DNA from: JBAJNN01 sp036881905
Lineage (GTDB): Bacteria; Pseudomonadota; Alphaproteobacteria; Rhizobiales; Im1
NCBI GenBank assembly: GCA_036881905.1
Contig: JBAJNN010000001.1
Coordinates: forward strand, 62,001 to 126,000
Reading direction: 5' to 3'
DNA length: 64,000 nt
Below the pieces are notes generated by a model. The model saw only the letters and a program-made list of their open reading frames with translations. It ran no database searches and was not told where the DNA came from. Made by a program: the position numbers and the translations under genes. Every line of letters starts with the position of its first letter. Positions within the stretch are counted from its first letter, which is position 1. Of this stretch, positions 30,018 to 40,571 are shown piece after piece.

Positions 30018-30030
30018 GGGCTGCCAAACC

Positions 30031-30507
30031 ATGCCTGACGATCAATTGCGCGATGGCGGCAATGCTCCGGACAGCATGGTCCCGCTTCCCGATCCGCGCC
30101 GGGTCGGGAGACTGAAAATCATTGTTATCACGCTGGGTGTGCTCATCATCTTTTGCGTTCTTGTCATGCTGGGCACGATCGTTTATCGTCTGTCTCATTC
30201 ACGGATCCCTCCGCCACATGCCGAGGATATGGCTATCACTCTCCATAAAAACACTTCCCCGCCTTCCGGATCGGGAGTGGCAGGGTGCCCCGACACGTCA
30301 GCGTCTCATGGTATCACGGACCCGACCACCGCGCCAGCAAGCCTCGCCCTGACCCTGCCCAATGGCTGGAATATCGATCATATCGCTCTTGACAATGGGC
30401 AACTGGCCGTTCACCTCACCGGCCCGAGCGGCGACAGGATTGTGATCATCGACATCCGCCAAGGCGCCGTCACCAATCGGATCGACCTCAAACACAATTC
30501 AAAATAA
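30031..30507 (+). CDS. DUF6476-like small membrane protein
   Basis: 158 aa. A Pro-rich polar start (PLPDPRRVGRLK) leads into one strongly hydrophobic helix at about residues 29-53 (IIVITLGVLIIFCVLVMLG). The C-terminal part, LTLPNGWNIDHIALDNGQLAVHL then IVIIDIRQGAV, looks like a short beta domain. This layout and the divergent position beside rluD match the alphaproteobacterial DUF6476 proteins as I recall them; no function is known for them. The middle section is longer than I would expect. Only 13 bases separate its start from rluD. Confidence 0.6.
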   Translation: MPDDQLRDGGNAPDSMVPLPDPRRVGRLKIIVITLGVLIIFCVLVMLGTIVYRLSHSRIPPPHAEDMAITLHKNTSPPSGSGVAGCPDTSASHGITDPTTAPASLALTLPNGWNIDHIALDNGQLAVHLTGPSGDRIVIIDIRQGAVTNRIDLKHNSK

Positions 30508-30566
30508 CGACAAAGCGCGGGGATTGGAGACCCCGTGCGCCCGCTCCGCAATGACACCAAAGCCGG

Positions 30567-31049
30567 TCACGACGACTTTTCGTTCAGGCATGACTGCTCT
30601 TTCCCCTCGGCAAAGCGGTCACGCCACGCATCTCCGCGAATCATTGCCTTGGCGATGTGCTCGAAATCGTGCCGGCTGATCTGAAAATGACCGAAGCGGA
30701 ACTTGTAGCCCTAGTTCATATTTCCACAAGTGAATTCAAGCTCATCGAGCATGGGGCGGATGGGGGCGTCTGTCGCGTCAAAATAAGTTATGTCCCGTCG
30801 GAACGGTACGAAATCGGGTGTCATCTGAAATTGGTAGGACTGCGGCCCGACCACCTCTCCGATCGCAGTAAATGCCTGACACTTTTCGGTACCGCGAAAC
30901 GCGATTGTCGGTGAGTAGAAGACGATTCCGTCTCCGAGGGCCATGCGGTCCAGCGGTGAGCGTTTGCCGTAGCAGGCCTGACAGAAGCCTTCGCTTTCTC
31001 CTCGCTTGATATGCTCTCGGGAAACAACCCCGCACCAGAAGGCGGTCAC
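30567..31049 (-). pseudogene. EVE-domain protein (UPF0310) interrupted by an in-frame amber codon
   Basis: From GTG 31049 (AAGGA seven bases upstream) the frame reads TAFWCGVVSREHIKRGE, LGDGIVFYSPTI and YFDATDAPIRPML, the EVE/UPF0310 pattern. A TAG at 30711-30713 stops it after 112 codons. The same frame continues GYKFRFGHFQISRHDFEHIA and ends at TGA 30567. In the family a Trp precedes GYxFRFG, so a single TGG to TAG change explains the break. EVE proteins bind modified bases or RNA. The gene lies 17 bases after gltA and was probably co-transcribed. A functional truncated product lacks the last strand of the domain. Confidence 0.8.
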
Positions 31050-31066
31050 AGTATTTTCCTTTTCAT

Positions 31067-32380
31067 CTAACGACGCTGCCCGACCGGCACATAATCGCGC
31101 TGAGCGTGACCGGTATAGAGTTGGCGCGGACGGCCGATTTTCTGCCTTGGGTCTTCCATCATCTCTTTCCACTGGGCGATCCAGCCGACGGTGCGCGCCA
31201 GGGCGAAAATAACGGTGAACATGGTCGTCGGGAATCCCAATGCTTTCAGCGTTATCCCCGAATAGAACTCGACATTGGGGTAAAGCCTCTTTTCCTGGAA
31301 ATATTCGTCTTTCAGGGCAATCTTTTCAAGCTCGCGGGCAATATCGAATATGGCATGATCCTTGATGTTGAGTTCATCAAGCACCTCATGCGCCGTTTTT
31401 TGCATGATTCTGGCGCGGGGATCATAGTTTTTATAGACGCGATGACCGAAACCCATAAGGCGGAAAGGGTCATTCCTGTCCTTGGCACGTTCGATATAGT
31501 GGGGAATATTGTCGGCATCGCCAATCTCTTCGAGCATATTGAGAGCCGCCTCATTGGCGCCGCCATGGGCCGGTCCCCACAGGCAGGCGACGCCGGCGGC
31601 GATGCAGGCAAAGGGGTTGGCTCCCGATGAACCGGCAAGCTTGACCGTTGAGGTTGAGGCATTCTGCTCATGGTCGGCATGCAGAATAAAAATGCGATCC
31701 ATGGCGCGGGCAAGGACCGGATTGACCTCATACTCCTCGCATGGCACGGCGAAACACATGCGCAGGAAATTGGCGGCGTAGTCCAGATCGTTGCGCGGAT
31801 ACACGAAAGCCTGACCTTGATGGTATTTATAGGCCATCGCGGCGATGGTCGGCACTTTGGCGATCAGACGGCGCGTTGCGGTCTCGCGTTGCCGCGGGTC
31901 GTGAATATCGGTCGAATCATGGTAAAATGCCGACATCGCCCCGATCACCCCGACCATGATCGCCATGGGATGGGCATCGCGGTTAAACCCGGTGAAAAAC
32001 CTCCCCATCTGTTCATGAACCATGGTGTGGCGGGTGATGGCGGTTGTGAATGTGTCATACTGTTCCCGCGTCGGCAGCTCGCCATGGAGTAAAAGATAGC
32101 ATGTTTCAATAAAATTGCCGTTTTCGGCGAGTTGCTCGATCGGATAGCCCCGATAGCGCAAAATGCCCTTCTCGCCATCTATATAGGTGATTTTGGATTC
32201 GCAACTGGCCGTGGACGTGAACCCGGGATCATACGAGAAATAGCCGGTCTTGCCGTAAAGCGTCGATATGTCGATCACACTGGGGCCGGATGCGCCACTG
32301 TGGATCGGGAATTGGTAGTCCTCGCTTTCTATCGTCAGCGTGGCATTCGGCTTTGCGTCTTTTGCTTTGTCTTGATCCAT
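31067..32380 (-). CDS. gltA: Citrate synthase, type II
   Basis: 437 aa. It condenses acetyl-CoA with oxaloacetate. The N-terminal region present in Gram-negative hexameric enzymes is seen ([38 protein letters not shown]). Active-site segments are [12 protein letters not shown], the His in [13 protein letters not shown], and [14 protein letters not shown]; the end [12 protein letters not shown] is typical. It lies downstream of gltX on the same strand after about 200 bases, as in many relatives. Confidence 0.98.
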   Translation of the reverse strand: MDQDKAKDAKPNATLTIESEDYQFPIHSGASGPSVIDISTLYGKTGYFSYDPGFTSTASCESKITYIDGEKGILRYRGYPIEQLAENGNFIETCYLLLHGELPTREQYDTFTTAITRHTMVHEQMGRFFTGFNRDAHPMAIMVGVIGAMSAFYHDSTDIHDPRQRETATRRLIAKVPTIAAMAYKYHQGQAFVYPRNDLDYAANFLRMCFAVPCEEYEVNPVLARAMDRIFILHADHEQNASTSTVKLAGSSGANPFACIAAGVACLWGPAHGGANEAALNMLEEIGDADNIPHYIERAKDRNDPFRLMGFGHRVYKNYDPRARIMQKTAHEVLDELNIKDHAIFDIARELEKIALKDEYFQEKRLYPNVEFYSGITLKALGFPTTMFTVIFALARTVGWIAQWKEMMEDPRQKIGRPRQLYTGHAQRDYVPVGQRR

Positions 32381-32585
32381 GAGTCATACCCTTTCCTGCT
32401 TGCCTTCGAGCATTCGCATATGCAACGCAAGAAGCCTCTCCCCGTGCTACGGAGCCGACGGACGGCAAAAATCTATGAGGTGATTGCGTTACGGAAGATC
32501 ACCAAGTGACCATACTTGGCACACTATCCTATAATGCGGCTGTTTGCAAGTGCGGCGAAAACAATGCCCGCGCGGGCGCAAGCCC

Positions 32586-34007
32586 TCAGCCGGTCCGGTC
32601 GCGCAGCCGGCCCATGGTTTCCTCACATCCGAGAACGGCCATGACATCGAAAATTCCGGGCGAAACCGTGCTACCCGTCAACGCCGCCCGTAAGGGCTGC
32701 GCGATCGAGCCCAGTTTAAGGCCGTGTTTCTCGGCAAAATGGCGAATGGTCACCTCCAGCGTCTCCACATTCCATGACGACACGGCCTCCAAGGTCGCAA
32801 TAAGCTCGCCGAGGAGGGTGCGGGCGGTTTCATCAAGCAAGCGGTCGGCCTTCTTGTCGAGAGATAATGGACGTTCGGCAAACAGAAAACGGGCGCTTTC
32901 GACCAACGCCGCCAATGTGTCGGCTCTAAGCTTCAGCCCTGGCATGGCCTGAAGGAGTTGGCGACGCACACTATCCTTCCCCCGGCCTGTGGTCATTGCG
33001 CTTGCGTTCATATGAGGCAGAAAAGCGATAAAACGCTCCACGAGCTCGGCGTCGTCCATCTCGCGGATATAATGACCGTTGATATGCGTCAGTTTAGTTA
33101 TGTCGAATCTGGCCGGTGAACGGCCGACCGCCTTGAAATCGAAGGCGGCAACCATCTGCTCGACGGTAAAAAATTCCCGGTCGCCATGGCTCCAGCCGAG
33201 ACGGGCAAGATAGTTGCGCATGGCTTCCGGCAAATAGCCCATATCGCGATAGGCCTCGACGCCGAGGGCACCATGACGTTTCGACAGCTTGGCCCCATCC
33301 GGCCCGTGGATCAGCGGAATATGGGCAAATTCGGGCCTGTCCCAGCCAAGCGCCTCATAAATCTGGCATTGACGGGCCGCATTGGTGAGATGATCGTCGC
33401 CGCGAATCACATGAGTAACGCCCATATCGTGATCGTCGACCACGACCGACAACATATAGGTCGGGGCGCCGTCACCGCGCAACAAAACGAGATCGTCAAG
33501 CTCGCTGTTGGCAAAGACGACGCGGCCTTGAACTCGATCCTCGATGACCGTTTCACCCTTAAGGCGCGATTTGAGGCGGATGACGGGAGCAATGCCGGCT
33601 GGAGCCTCTAAGGGGTCGCGATCGCGCCAGCGCCCGTCATACCGCACGGCGCGACCTTGCGCGCGCGCCTTAGCCCGCATCTGAGCCAGTTCTTCCTGAG
33701 AAGTGTAGCAGCGATAGGCGAGCCCGGCATCGAGAAGACCATGGGCAACCTCGCGGTGACGTTGCGCATTAAGGCTTTGGAAGACCGGTTCGCCGTCCCA
33801 TGAAAGGCCGAGCCACTCCAGCCCCGCGAATATCTTTTCGATTGCATCTTCCGTTGACCGTTTACGGTCGGTATCCTCAATCCGAAGCAGCATCTTTCCC
33901 CCTTTGGAGCGGGCATAGAGCCAGTTGAACAGGGCGGTGCGCGCCCCACCGATATGGAGATACCCAGTGGGAGAGGGTGGAAAGCGCGTAATAACCGGCG
34001 AAGTCAT
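32586..34007 (-). CDS. gltX: Glutamyl-tRNA synthetase
   Basis: 473 aa class I synthetase. The HIGH-like signature is [19 protein letters not shown] and the KMSKS-like loop is [12 protein letters not shown]. The stem-contact-fold and C-terminal helical anticodon domain follow ([17 protein letters not shown]). It starts at ATG 34007, directly before [14 protein letters not shown]; the frame is open upstream to 34088 but without family similarity. Many alphaproteobacteria carry two GltX proteins, one charging tRNA-Gln for GatCAB, and which type this is cannot be decided. It is divergent from comEC across a 456-base gap. Confidence 0.96.
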   Translation of the reverse strand: MTSPVITRFPPSPTGYLHIGGARTALFNWLYARSKGGKMLLRIEDTDRKRSTEDAIEKIFAGLEWLGLSWDGEPVFQSLNAQRHREVAHGLLDAGLAYRCYTSQEELAQMRAKARAQGRAVRYDGRWRDRDPLEAPAGIAPVIRLKSRLKGETVIEDRVQGRVVFANSELDDLVLLRGDGAPTYMLSVVVDDHDMGVTHVIRGDDHLTNAARQCQIYEALGWDRPEFAHIPLIHGPDGAKLSKRHGALGVEAYRDMGYLPEAMRNYLARLGWSHGDREFFTVEQMVAAFDFKAVGRSPARFDITKLTHINGHYIREMDDAELVERFIAFLPHMNASAMTTGRGKDSVRRQLLQAMPGLKLRADTLAALVESARFLFAERPLSLDKKADRLLDETARTLLGELIATLEAVSSWNVETLEVTIRHFAEKHGLKLGSIAQPLRAALTGSTVSPGIFDVMAVLGCEETMGRLRDRTG

Positions 34008-34463
34008 GATACGGTGAAGCTGATGCGTTATAGCTAAGACAATGGTAGCGTGACGAGTGAAACGAGATCGTCCATAGCACACGGCCATGGGTTTTGTCAG
34101 CCAAAAGGCGGACTCATCGATTGCATATCATTCTGTCGGCCCCCTAGGGCCTGTTAACGTTCAAGGTCAGAGCACGGTATGACCGAAAATCGTACGTTTT
34201 AAGGAGCGAAAGTGCTGAGAAGGGCTTATCCTTTCTCACGCTTTCACGACGCCAAAACGGGTGATTTTCACTATATTCTTGGTCACACGCGGCGGATTTT
34301 ACCCTTGATAAGCGCGTCAAAGCCCTCTTTGCTGGAGTGAACGCGGTAGCGAGGTCTTCTCCTGTTCGGGGGCAAAATTCGTCCCGCGGCCCGTGCCCTA
34401 ACCTTGAACGCTGGCAGACCCTGGAAGGCGAGGGACGGGCAAAAGGCGGTGTGGCCGTTAGAT
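34008..34463. other. gltX-comEC divergent intergenic region, largely filled by a MITE-like element
   Basis: 456 bases with no supported gene. Positions 34147-34421 form an element with terminal inverted repeats. The remaining parts, 34008-34146 and 34422-34463, must hold the promoters of gltX and comEC, but I see no convincing -35/-10 pair. Confidence 0.55.
34147..34421. mobile_element. MITE-like element with imperfect 32-bp terminal inverted repeats
   Basis: The left end GGGCCTGTTAACGTTCAAGG and the reverse complement of the right end, GGGTCTGCCAGCGTTCAAGG, align without gaps over 32 positions with about 25 identities, including a perfect ten-base core (CGTTCAAGGT at 34158-34167, ACCTTGAACG at 34401-34410). 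The 275-base interior encodes no transposase and contains an imperfect hairpin near 34211-34247. A clear target-site duplication is not visible. Ends beginning GGG recall IS5-type termini, but the parent element is unknown. Confidence 0.6.
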
Positions 34464-36617
34464 ATGCCGAAAGATGACCATTCCGACCGGATCGGTTTGC
34501 GTTACGACAGGACATTCAGGGCCTTGACGTGGTTTCGCAATGCCGTGAACGCTCAGGCCGAAGGCTGGTTCCTATGGTTGCCGGCCAGCCTCGGCGGCGG
34601 GATCCTATTCTATTTCAATTTGACGTATGAACCATCATGGTCCGGCGTGATAAGCCTCGCCGGTCTGGCGGTGGTGATAACAGTGTTCGCCGCTCGGCGC
34701 GGGCATTTCTCCGCGGGGCTGCTTGTTGCCTGCGCCCTGTTCGGGGTGGTTGTCGCCAAAGGACGCACGGCGTCACTCGCCACCCCTACCCTCGCCTCCC
34801 CCATCTCGGTGACGCTCACAGGACGGGTGCTGAGCGTGGAAGGTCTCCATGGCAAGGTCTGGAGGTTGACCGTCATGGCGGACGATATTGCCGGGCCGGA
34901 CGATCGCGAACGGCCAAGGCTGGTGCGTATAATCGCGCACACCCAAGGTCCACGGCTTGTGCCCGGCGATTATATTCGCGCCCGCGCCCGTCTCCTGCCG
35001 CCGCCCGGCCCGGTTTTGCCGCGAGGATATGATTTTGCCCGCACAGCCTGGTTCGACGGGCTTGGAGCAACCGGATTCGCTTATGGCGCGCCACAAAAAG
35101 CGGATGGGCCGGATGAGAATCTTCTCACTGCGCTTCAAACCGGACTCGGCCGCTGGCGCATCGTCATTGCCGACCACGTGCGGGGAATTTTACCCGGGCC
35201 GTCGGGCGATTTCGCCGTGGCGCTTCTGACCGGCGAACGATACGGCATGCCAGACGCCATGGTGAGCGATCTGCGCGCATCGGGGCTGGCACATCTGCTG
35301 GCCATTTCAGGGCTGCACATGACGCTGGTCGCCGGCGGCGTTTTCTGGTTGGCGCGGGCGTTGCTCGCGCTGAGCCGCGGCCTTGCCCTCCGCAAGCCGA
35401 TCAAGAAATGGGCCGCCCTTGCCGCGCTCGCCGCCGCCGCGGGCTATCTTGCACTATCTGGTTTGGCGATCGCCAGCCAGCGCGCCTTTATCATGCTGGC
35501 CATTCCATTCACCGCAATTCTCCTCGATCGCAGAGCAATCTCCATGCGCAATCTGGCGCTCGCCGCGTTGATCATTTTGCTCCCGCGGCCGGAAAGCCTT
35601 CTCCAGCCAGGTTTTCAGATGTCATTTACCGCCGTTATGGCGCTCATTGCCTGTTATGACGGCCTACTCCGCCAGAGGCAGGGGCGAATCGCTCCTTTCG
35701 ACGCGGGCGTCATCCGGCGATTTTGGCGTATTTCGATGCTCTATGGCAGTGGCGTTATTGTGACGACACTGATCGCCGGTTTGGCAACGGCGCCGCTTGC
35801 AGCCTATCATTTCCAGCGGATCGCGGCTTATAGTTTGCTCGCCAATGCCGCGGCGCTGCCCTTGATGGGACTGGTGGTGATGCCATTCCTGCTGTTCGCG
35901 CTTGTGCTGATGCCCCTCGGGTTGGAGGGGTGGTGTTTGCGACTGGCCGGAAGGGGACTCGACGAGGTGACCGTCATCGCCCATAAGGTGGCGGGGTTGC
36001 CCGGCGCATTACACCTTGTGCCAGCCTTTCCAGGCGTCGTTGCGGCTCTGGTGCTGTCTGGCATGATATGGCTCTGCCTGTGGCGCGAAACCGGCAGGAT
36101 CATCGGGGTTTTACCGATTATGCTTGGCGTTGTCCTAGCATTGACATCACAAAGACCGGATGTTCTGATCGGACGCAAGGCGCGCATCGTCGCCATGCGC
36201 AATGCGGCCGGCCTTCTGGCCCTCACGACCTCGCGCTCAGAGCATTATACCGCGCGACAATGGCTGCGCGCCGACGGTGACGCCGCTTCGCCGGATATTG
36301 CAGCTGTCCGTTCCGGTTTTTCCTGTGACGAATTGGCCTGTAGCGCCATATTGCCCGACGGGCAGTCTCTTGTTGTTTTGAAATCCACAGAGGCTTTGGC
36401 AAAATATTGCTTAAGAGCCGACATTGTGGTGGCGCAATTCGATCTCATGCGCAAATGCGATTCGGCCAAAATCGTTATCGATGCCCGTACCTTGCGTGAA
36501 AACGGAGCCTATGCGCTTTACGCACGACCCGATGGGCACATAAGCGTGGAAACCGCCAATAGGATTCGTGGCTCAAGGCCGTGGGTTAAGGGCGGTAAAC
36601 GGCAGTCCCCACGCTAA
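34464..36617 (+). CDS. comEC: ComEC/Rec2 family DNA-uptake channel protein
   Basis: 717 aa from ATG 34464. The order is two membrane helices, a DUF4131-like OB domain (VTLTGRVLSVEGLHGKVW, ARLLPPPGPVLPRGYDF), and the Competence domain with LLTGERYGMPDAM, LRASGLAHLLAISGLHM and about eight further hydrophobic helices. After the membrane part, the C-terminal region lacks the HxHxDH metallo-beta-lactamase motif found in Bacillus ComEC. In competent species it passes single-stranded DNA across the inner membrane; many alphaproteobacteria carry it without proven competence. It is divergent from gltX and converges on ctrA. Confidence 0.9.
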   Translation: MPKDDHSDRIGLRYDRTFRALTWFRNAVNAQAEGWFLWLPASLGGGILFYFNLTYEPSWSGVISLAGLAVVITVFAARRGHFSAGLLVACALFGVVVAKGRTASLATPTLASPISVTLTGRVLSVEGLHGKVWRLTVMADDIAGPDDRERPRLVRIIAHTQGPRLVPGDYIRARARLLPPPGPVLPRGYDFARTAWFDGLGATGFAYGAPQKADGPDENLLTALQTGLGRWRIVIADHVRGILPGPSGDFAVALLTGERYGMPDAMVSDLRASGLAHLLAISGLHMTLVAGGVFWLARALLALSRGLALRKPIKKWAALAALAAAAGYLALSGLAIASQRAFIMLAIPFTAILLDRRAISMRNLALAALIILLPRPESLLQPGFQMSFTAVMALIACYDGLLRQRQGRIAPFDAGVIRRFWRISMLYGSGVIVTTLIAGLATAPLAAYHFQRIAAYSLLANAAALPLMGLVVMPFLLFALVLMPLGLEGWCLRLAGRGLDEVTVIAHKVAGLPGALHLVPAFPGVVAALVLSGMIWLCLWRETGRIIGVLPIMLGVVLALTSQRPDVLIGRKARIVAMRNAAGLLALTTSRSEHYTARQWLRADGDAASPDIAAVRSGFSCDELACSAILPDGQSLVVLKSTEALAKYCLRADIVVAQFDLMRKCDSAKIVIDARTLRENGAYALYARPDGHISVETANRIRGSRPWVKGGKRQSPR

Positions 36618-36668
36618 AAGACTTCACACTCAAACCGCCGCCAAAGAGCAAAACGCTCCCTGCCCGCA

Positions 36669-37376
36669 TCAGGCGCTTTTGAGCATAAGCTGGTCTTCGG
36701 GAACCGGATCGCGCAGCATATACCCACGCCCCCAAACGGTCTCGATATAGTGATCGCCACCGGTTGCGGCAGCAAGTTTCTTGCGTAATTTGCAGATGAA
36801 AACGTCGATGATTTTCACTTCGGGTTCGTCCATGCCGCCGTAGAGATGGTTAAGAAACATTTCCTTGGTCAGGGTGGTACCCTTCCTGAGCGATAAAAGC
36901 TCCAGCATCTCATATTCCTTGCCGGTCAGATGAACCCGCCTGCCGCCGACTTCGACAGTTTTGGCGTCAAGGTTGACGCTCAGTTCACCGGTTTTGATAA
37001 CCGATTGCGCATGCCCCTGGGATCGGCGCACGACAGCGTGAATACGCGCTACCAGCTCATCCCTGTTGAAGGGCTTGGTCACGTAATCATCGGCGCCGAT
37101 GCCAAGCCCCTTGACTTTGTCTTCAATGGCGCCAAATCCCGAAAGAATGAGGGTTGGCGTGTCGATCTTGCCAAGACGCAAGGTTTTTAGGACATCATAA
37201 CCGCTCATATCAGGGAGATCAATGTCAAGCAGGATAATGTCGTAATTATAGAGCTTGCCCAGATCGACACCCTCTTCGCCAAGATCGGTCCTGTAGACGC
37301 TGAACCCCTCCGAGGTGAGCATGAGATTAATACCCTCGGCCGTTGCCGTGTCATCTTCAATAAGAAGGACTCTCAT
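36669..37376 (-). CDS. ctrA: Cell-cycle response regulator CtrA
   Basis: 235 aa OmpR/PhoB-type regulator. The receiver domain has the acidic pair D8-D9, phospho-acceptor D51 in [13 protein letters not shown] and the Lys in YVTKPFN. The winged-helix domain shows [42 protein letters not shown] and WGRGYMLR, almost word for word the alphaproteobacterial CtrA consensus. In Caulobacter it controls replication initiation, division and flagellar genes through a CckA-ChpT phosphorelay and is degraded by ClpXP. The C-terminus MLKSA is hydrophobic, as in the Caulobacter degradation signal. Confidence 0.96.
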   Translation of the reverse strand: MRVLLIEDDTATAEGINLMLTSEGFSVYRTDLGEEGVDLGKLYNYDIILLDIDLPDMSGYDVLKTLRLGKIDTPTLILSGFGAIEDKVKGLGIGADDYVTKPFNRDELVARIHAVVRRSQGHAQSVIKTGELSVNLDAKTVEVGGRRVHLTGKEYEMLELLSLRKGTTLTKEMFLNHLYGGMDEPEVKIIDVFICKLRKKLAAATGGDHYIETVWGRGYMLRDPVPEDQLMLKSA

Positions 37377-37464
37377 CGTCTTCTCCTTTACCCCTGCCCG
37401 GAAAGCAGGCTCTTATGCCAAGCCACATGTTCATAGCCGGAACACCCCTCAAACGGGCTTATGG

Positions 37465-37551
37465 TTAAAAAATATGGTCAACGTAACCGGGCATTGGTTA
37501 ACAAAATATATACGAAATGACTTTTATAATCGGTCCAATCGGAATTGACTC
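37465..37551 (-). promoter_or_regulatory. Possible ctrA control region: TTAA half-sites and one GANTC
   Basis: Upstream of ctrA lie TTAA at 37465-37468 and 37498-37501 and a GANTC methylation-type site, GACTC, at 37547-37551. CtrA boxes are TTAA-N7-TTAA and no exact pair is present. A lone GANTC is expected by chance every few hundred bases. The call rests on the known autoregulation and CcrM control of ctrA in relatives. Confidence 0.25.
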
Positions 37552-37585
37552 GACCATGTTCATGGATATTGTGCCGACCGCTGGC

Positions 37586-39031
37586 TTAGAGCAAAGACGC
37601 GGCCGCCGTCTGCGCCGCCTCGATAACGGGCCGGGCAAACACGGCGAAGCCCATGACAAAAACTCCCGAAACCGCAATCACCAGTTTAAGTTCACCAGCC
37701 ATGGGTTCGAACGCCTCGGCGGGATCGTCGAAATACATCACCTTGACGATCCGAAGATAATAATAGGCGCTCACCACGCTAGCTAGAACGCCGATGATGG
37801 CAAGCGTCGCCAGATTGGCCCTGATCGCCGCGGAAAATATATAGAGCTTGGCGAAAAAACCGGCCAGCACCGGAATGCCGGCCAGTGAAAACATCAACAT
37901 GGCGAGGGTGAACGCCATAGCCGCATTGGTTCGCGCAAGACCGGAAAGGTCGGAGATGGTCTCCACCATGCCGTCACGTCCACGCATGGCCAGAATGCAG
38001 CCGAAAACGCCAAGCGTCATGAACACGTAAATCGTCATGTAAAGCACGACGGCGCTTATACCCTGCTCATTGGCCGCCGCCAGCCCGATTAGCGCATAGC
38101 CCATATGGCCGATCGAGGAATAGGCCATGAGTCGCTTGATATTGCTCTGGCCGATGGCGGCGAATGCGCCAAGGACCATGGATGCGATCGACAAAAACAC
38201 CAGGATCTGGCGCCAATCGGCCATATTGGCGGCGAAAGGCCCGACCATCACGCGCACGAAAAGCGCCATGGCGGCAACCTTGGGCGCCGCGGCGAAAAAC
38301 GCCGTCACCGGCGTCGGCGCGCCTTCGTATACATCAGGCGTCCACATATGGAAGGGTGCCGCGGAGACCTTGAAAGCAAGACCGGCCATGATGAAACACA
38401 GACCGAACAGCAAACCGATTCCGCTTCCATCGCTTGCAATGATTTTGGCGATTGCCTCGAATGTCATGGCCCCGGTGAAACCGTAAACCAGAGAGCAGCC
38501 GTAAAGCAACAGACCGGAAGCCAGCGCGCCCAGAACGAAATATTTCAGGCCGGCTTCCGCGGCCCGCGGGCGATCGCGATCGATCGCGGCCAGCACATAG
38601 AGCGCAAGACTCTGCATCTCAAGCCCAAGATAAAGCACCATCAGCCCATTGGCGGAGATCATCACCATCATGCCGAGCGTCGAAAGCGCGATCAGCACCG
38701 GATATTCAAACCGGTCGATTTGCTCCGCGCTCAGGTAATGGCGCGAAATAAACACGCTTGTCACCGATGCGACAATGGTCAACAGCTTCATGAAACGGGC
38801 GAAATAATCCACCACGAAATTGCCGTTGAAAGCCGTCAACGTCTTGCCGTCATCCAGCAGTATGACAAGTATCGCCACAAGGGTAAACAGACCAATTGCC
38901 ATGGAAGAGGTGGTTTTGAATGCTGCGTTGACTCGAAACACACCGACCATCAGCATAGCCATCGCCCCGACCGCCAATATGAGTTCAGGCAATAATGTCA
39001 CGGCATCGGCGACCAAAAAACTCTGAGGCAT
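37586..39031 (-). CDS. nuoN: NADH-quinone oxidoreductase subunit N
   Basis: 481 aa, about 14 hydrophobic helices, antiporter-like membrane-arm subunit of complex I. Conserved segments include LGLEMQSLALYVLAA, FVLGALASGLLLYG, SAAPFHMWTPDVYEGAPTPV with the functional Lys/His region, and KRLMAYSSIGHMGYAL. It is the last gene of the nuo operon, 22 bases after nuoM. Confidence 0.97.
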   Translation of the reverse strand: MPQSFLVADAVTLLPELILAVGAMAMLMVGVFRVNAAFKTTSSMAIGLFTLVAILVILLDDGKTLTAFNGNFVVDYFARFMKLLTIVASVTSVFISRHYLSAEQIDRFEYPVLIALSTLGMMVMISANGLMVLYLGLEMQSLALYVLAAIDRDRPRAAEAGLKYFVLGALASGLLLYGCSLVYGFTGAMTFEAIAKIIASDGSGIGLLFGLCFIMAGLAFKVSAAPFHMWTPDVYEGAPTPVTAFFAAAPKVAAMALFVRVMVGPFAANMADWRQILVFLSIASMVLGAFAAIGQSNIKRLMAYSSIGHMGYALIGLAAANEQGISAVVLYMTIYVFMTLGVFGCILAMRGRDGMVETISDLSGLARTNAAMAFTLAMLMFSLAGIPVLAGFFAKLYIFSAAIRANLATLAIIGVLASVVSAYYYLRIVKVMYFDDPAEAFEPMAGELKLVIAVSGVFVMGFAVFARPVIEAAQTAAASLL

Positions 39032-39053
39032 TTGCGCTCCGGATTTTCCTTAA

Positions 39054-40565
39054 TCAGTTGACGGCGGCGACTTGCGCGGCATGAAACACGCCGAGCGAGG
39101 CCTGGTAATGATGGATCAAATTGTCCGCCGAGATTGCGAAGACATTAAGTAAGGGTGCTGGATAAAGACCGAAAAAGACGGTCAGAACGATGAGCGGCGC
39201 GAACATGCCGGCCTCGCGCCAGCTCATATCGGCGATCGATTTTAAGCTTTCCTTTTCCAACACGCCGAAGATGATGCGCCGATAGAGCCACAGACCATAG
39301 CATGCCGAAAAAACGATACCGGTTGTCGCAAACAGAGCGACCCAACTGTTGACCTGAAAAGCCCCCATCAACGTGAGGAATTCCCCGACGAAGCCGCTTG
39401 TGCCGGGCAGGCCGATATTGGCCATGGTGAACAGCATGAAGGTGAAGGCATAGACCGGCATGCGGTTGACCAGACCACCATAGGCGGCGATCTCGCGGGT
39501 GTGCATGCGATCGTAGACGACGCCGACGCATAAAAACAACGCGCCTGAGACAATGCCGTGGCTGATCATCTGAAACAATCCGCCTTCAACCCCTTGGACA
39601 GTGAGGGTAAACAGCCCCATGGTCACAAATCCCATATGGGCGACAGAGGAATAGGCAATGACTTTTTTCATATCCTGCTGCATCAGCGCCACTAAAGAGG
39701 CATAGATAATCGCCACTACCGAGAGGATAAAAATGAGTGGGGCGAACATCTCGCTGGCGGCGGGAAACATAGGGATCGAAAACCGTATAAAGCCATATGC
39801 CCCCATTTTGAGAAGAATGGCCGCCAGAATCACCGAACCCACCGTCGGGGCTTCGACATGGGCGTCGGGCAGCCAGGTGTGCACCGGCCACATCGGCACC
39901 TTGACGGCAAAAGAGGCAAGGAAGGCGAGCCATAACCACGGTTGCACCTCGCGCGGGAAGGCATACCCCAGCAAGGCGACAATATCGGCCGTCCCGGCCT
40001 GCCAATACATGAACAGAATGGCCAGCAGCATCAACACCGAGCCGAGCAGGGTATAAAGAAAGAATTTGAAGCTGGCATAAACTCGCCGCTGACCGCCCCA
40101 GACGCCGATAATCAGGAACATCGGGATCAACCCGCCTTCAAAAAACAGGTAGAACAACACCAGATCGAGCGAGCAGAACACGCCGATCATCAGCGTTTCC
40201 AGCACCAGAAAGGCGATCATATACTCTTTAAGCCGGTGTTTGACGGTCCAGCTGGCGAGAATACAGCCCGGCATAAGAAAGGTTGTCAGGATCACGAATA
40301 ACATGGAAATGCCATCGACACCGAGATGATAGTCGATCGCGCCGCCAAGCCACCGAGCCTTTTCCTCAAACTGGAAATCCGCCGTCGAGGAATCGAAATG
40401 CATCCAGACGAAAAGCGACAGCACGAAGGTGATCACCGTCGTCCATAGAGCGACATGTCGCGTGGCGCGCTCGGCCGTTTCATCGCTGCCACGCACCGCG
40501 AGGATGAACATGGCGCCGACCAGCGGCAGAAAAACAAGGACGGAGAGAAGATGGGGGACAGTCAT
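39054..40565 (-). CDS. nuoM: NADH-quinone oxidoreductase subunit M
   Basis: 503 aa antiporter-like proton-pumping subunit. It contains [38 protein letters not shown] with the conserved Glu, [35 protein letters not shown] and [18 protein letters not shown]. It starts six bases after the nuoL stop codon, indicating tight coupling in the operon. Confidence 0.98.
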   Translation of the reverse strand: MTVPHLLSVLVFLPLVGAMFILAVRGSDETAERATRHVALWTTVITFVLSLFVWMHFDSSTADFQFEEKARWLGGAIDYHLGVDGISMLFVILTTFLMPGCILASWTVKHRLKEYMIAFLVLETLMIGVFCSLDLVLFYLFFEGGLIPMFLIIGVWGGQRRVYASFKFFLYTLLGSVLMLLAILFMYWQAGTADIVALLGYAFPREVQPWLWLAFLASFAVKVPMWPVHTWLPDAHVEAPTVGSVILAAILLKMGAYGFIRFSIPMFPAASEMFAPLIFILSVVAIIYASLVALMQQDMKKVIAYSSVAHMGFVTMGLFTLTVQGVEGGLFQMISHGIVSGALFLCVGVVYDRMHTREIAAYGGLVNRMPVYAFTFMLFTMANIGLPGTSGFVGEFLTLMGAFQVNSWVALFATTGIVFSACYGLWLYRRIIFGVLEKESLKSIADMSWREAGMFAPLIVLTVFFGLYPAPLLNVFAISADNLIHHYQASLGVFHAAQVAAVN

Positions 40566-40571
40566 GGACGT

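Noticed and set aside
30711..31049. Recoding of TAG as an amino acid to explain the EVE gene
   Set aside because: acnA, nuoB and the VOC gene use TAG as a normal stop in this window, so a general reassignment is excluded.
34144..34515. Minus-strand frame across the gltX-comEC gap
   Set aside because: It runs through both ends of the inverted-repeat element into comEC and has no family; non-coding.
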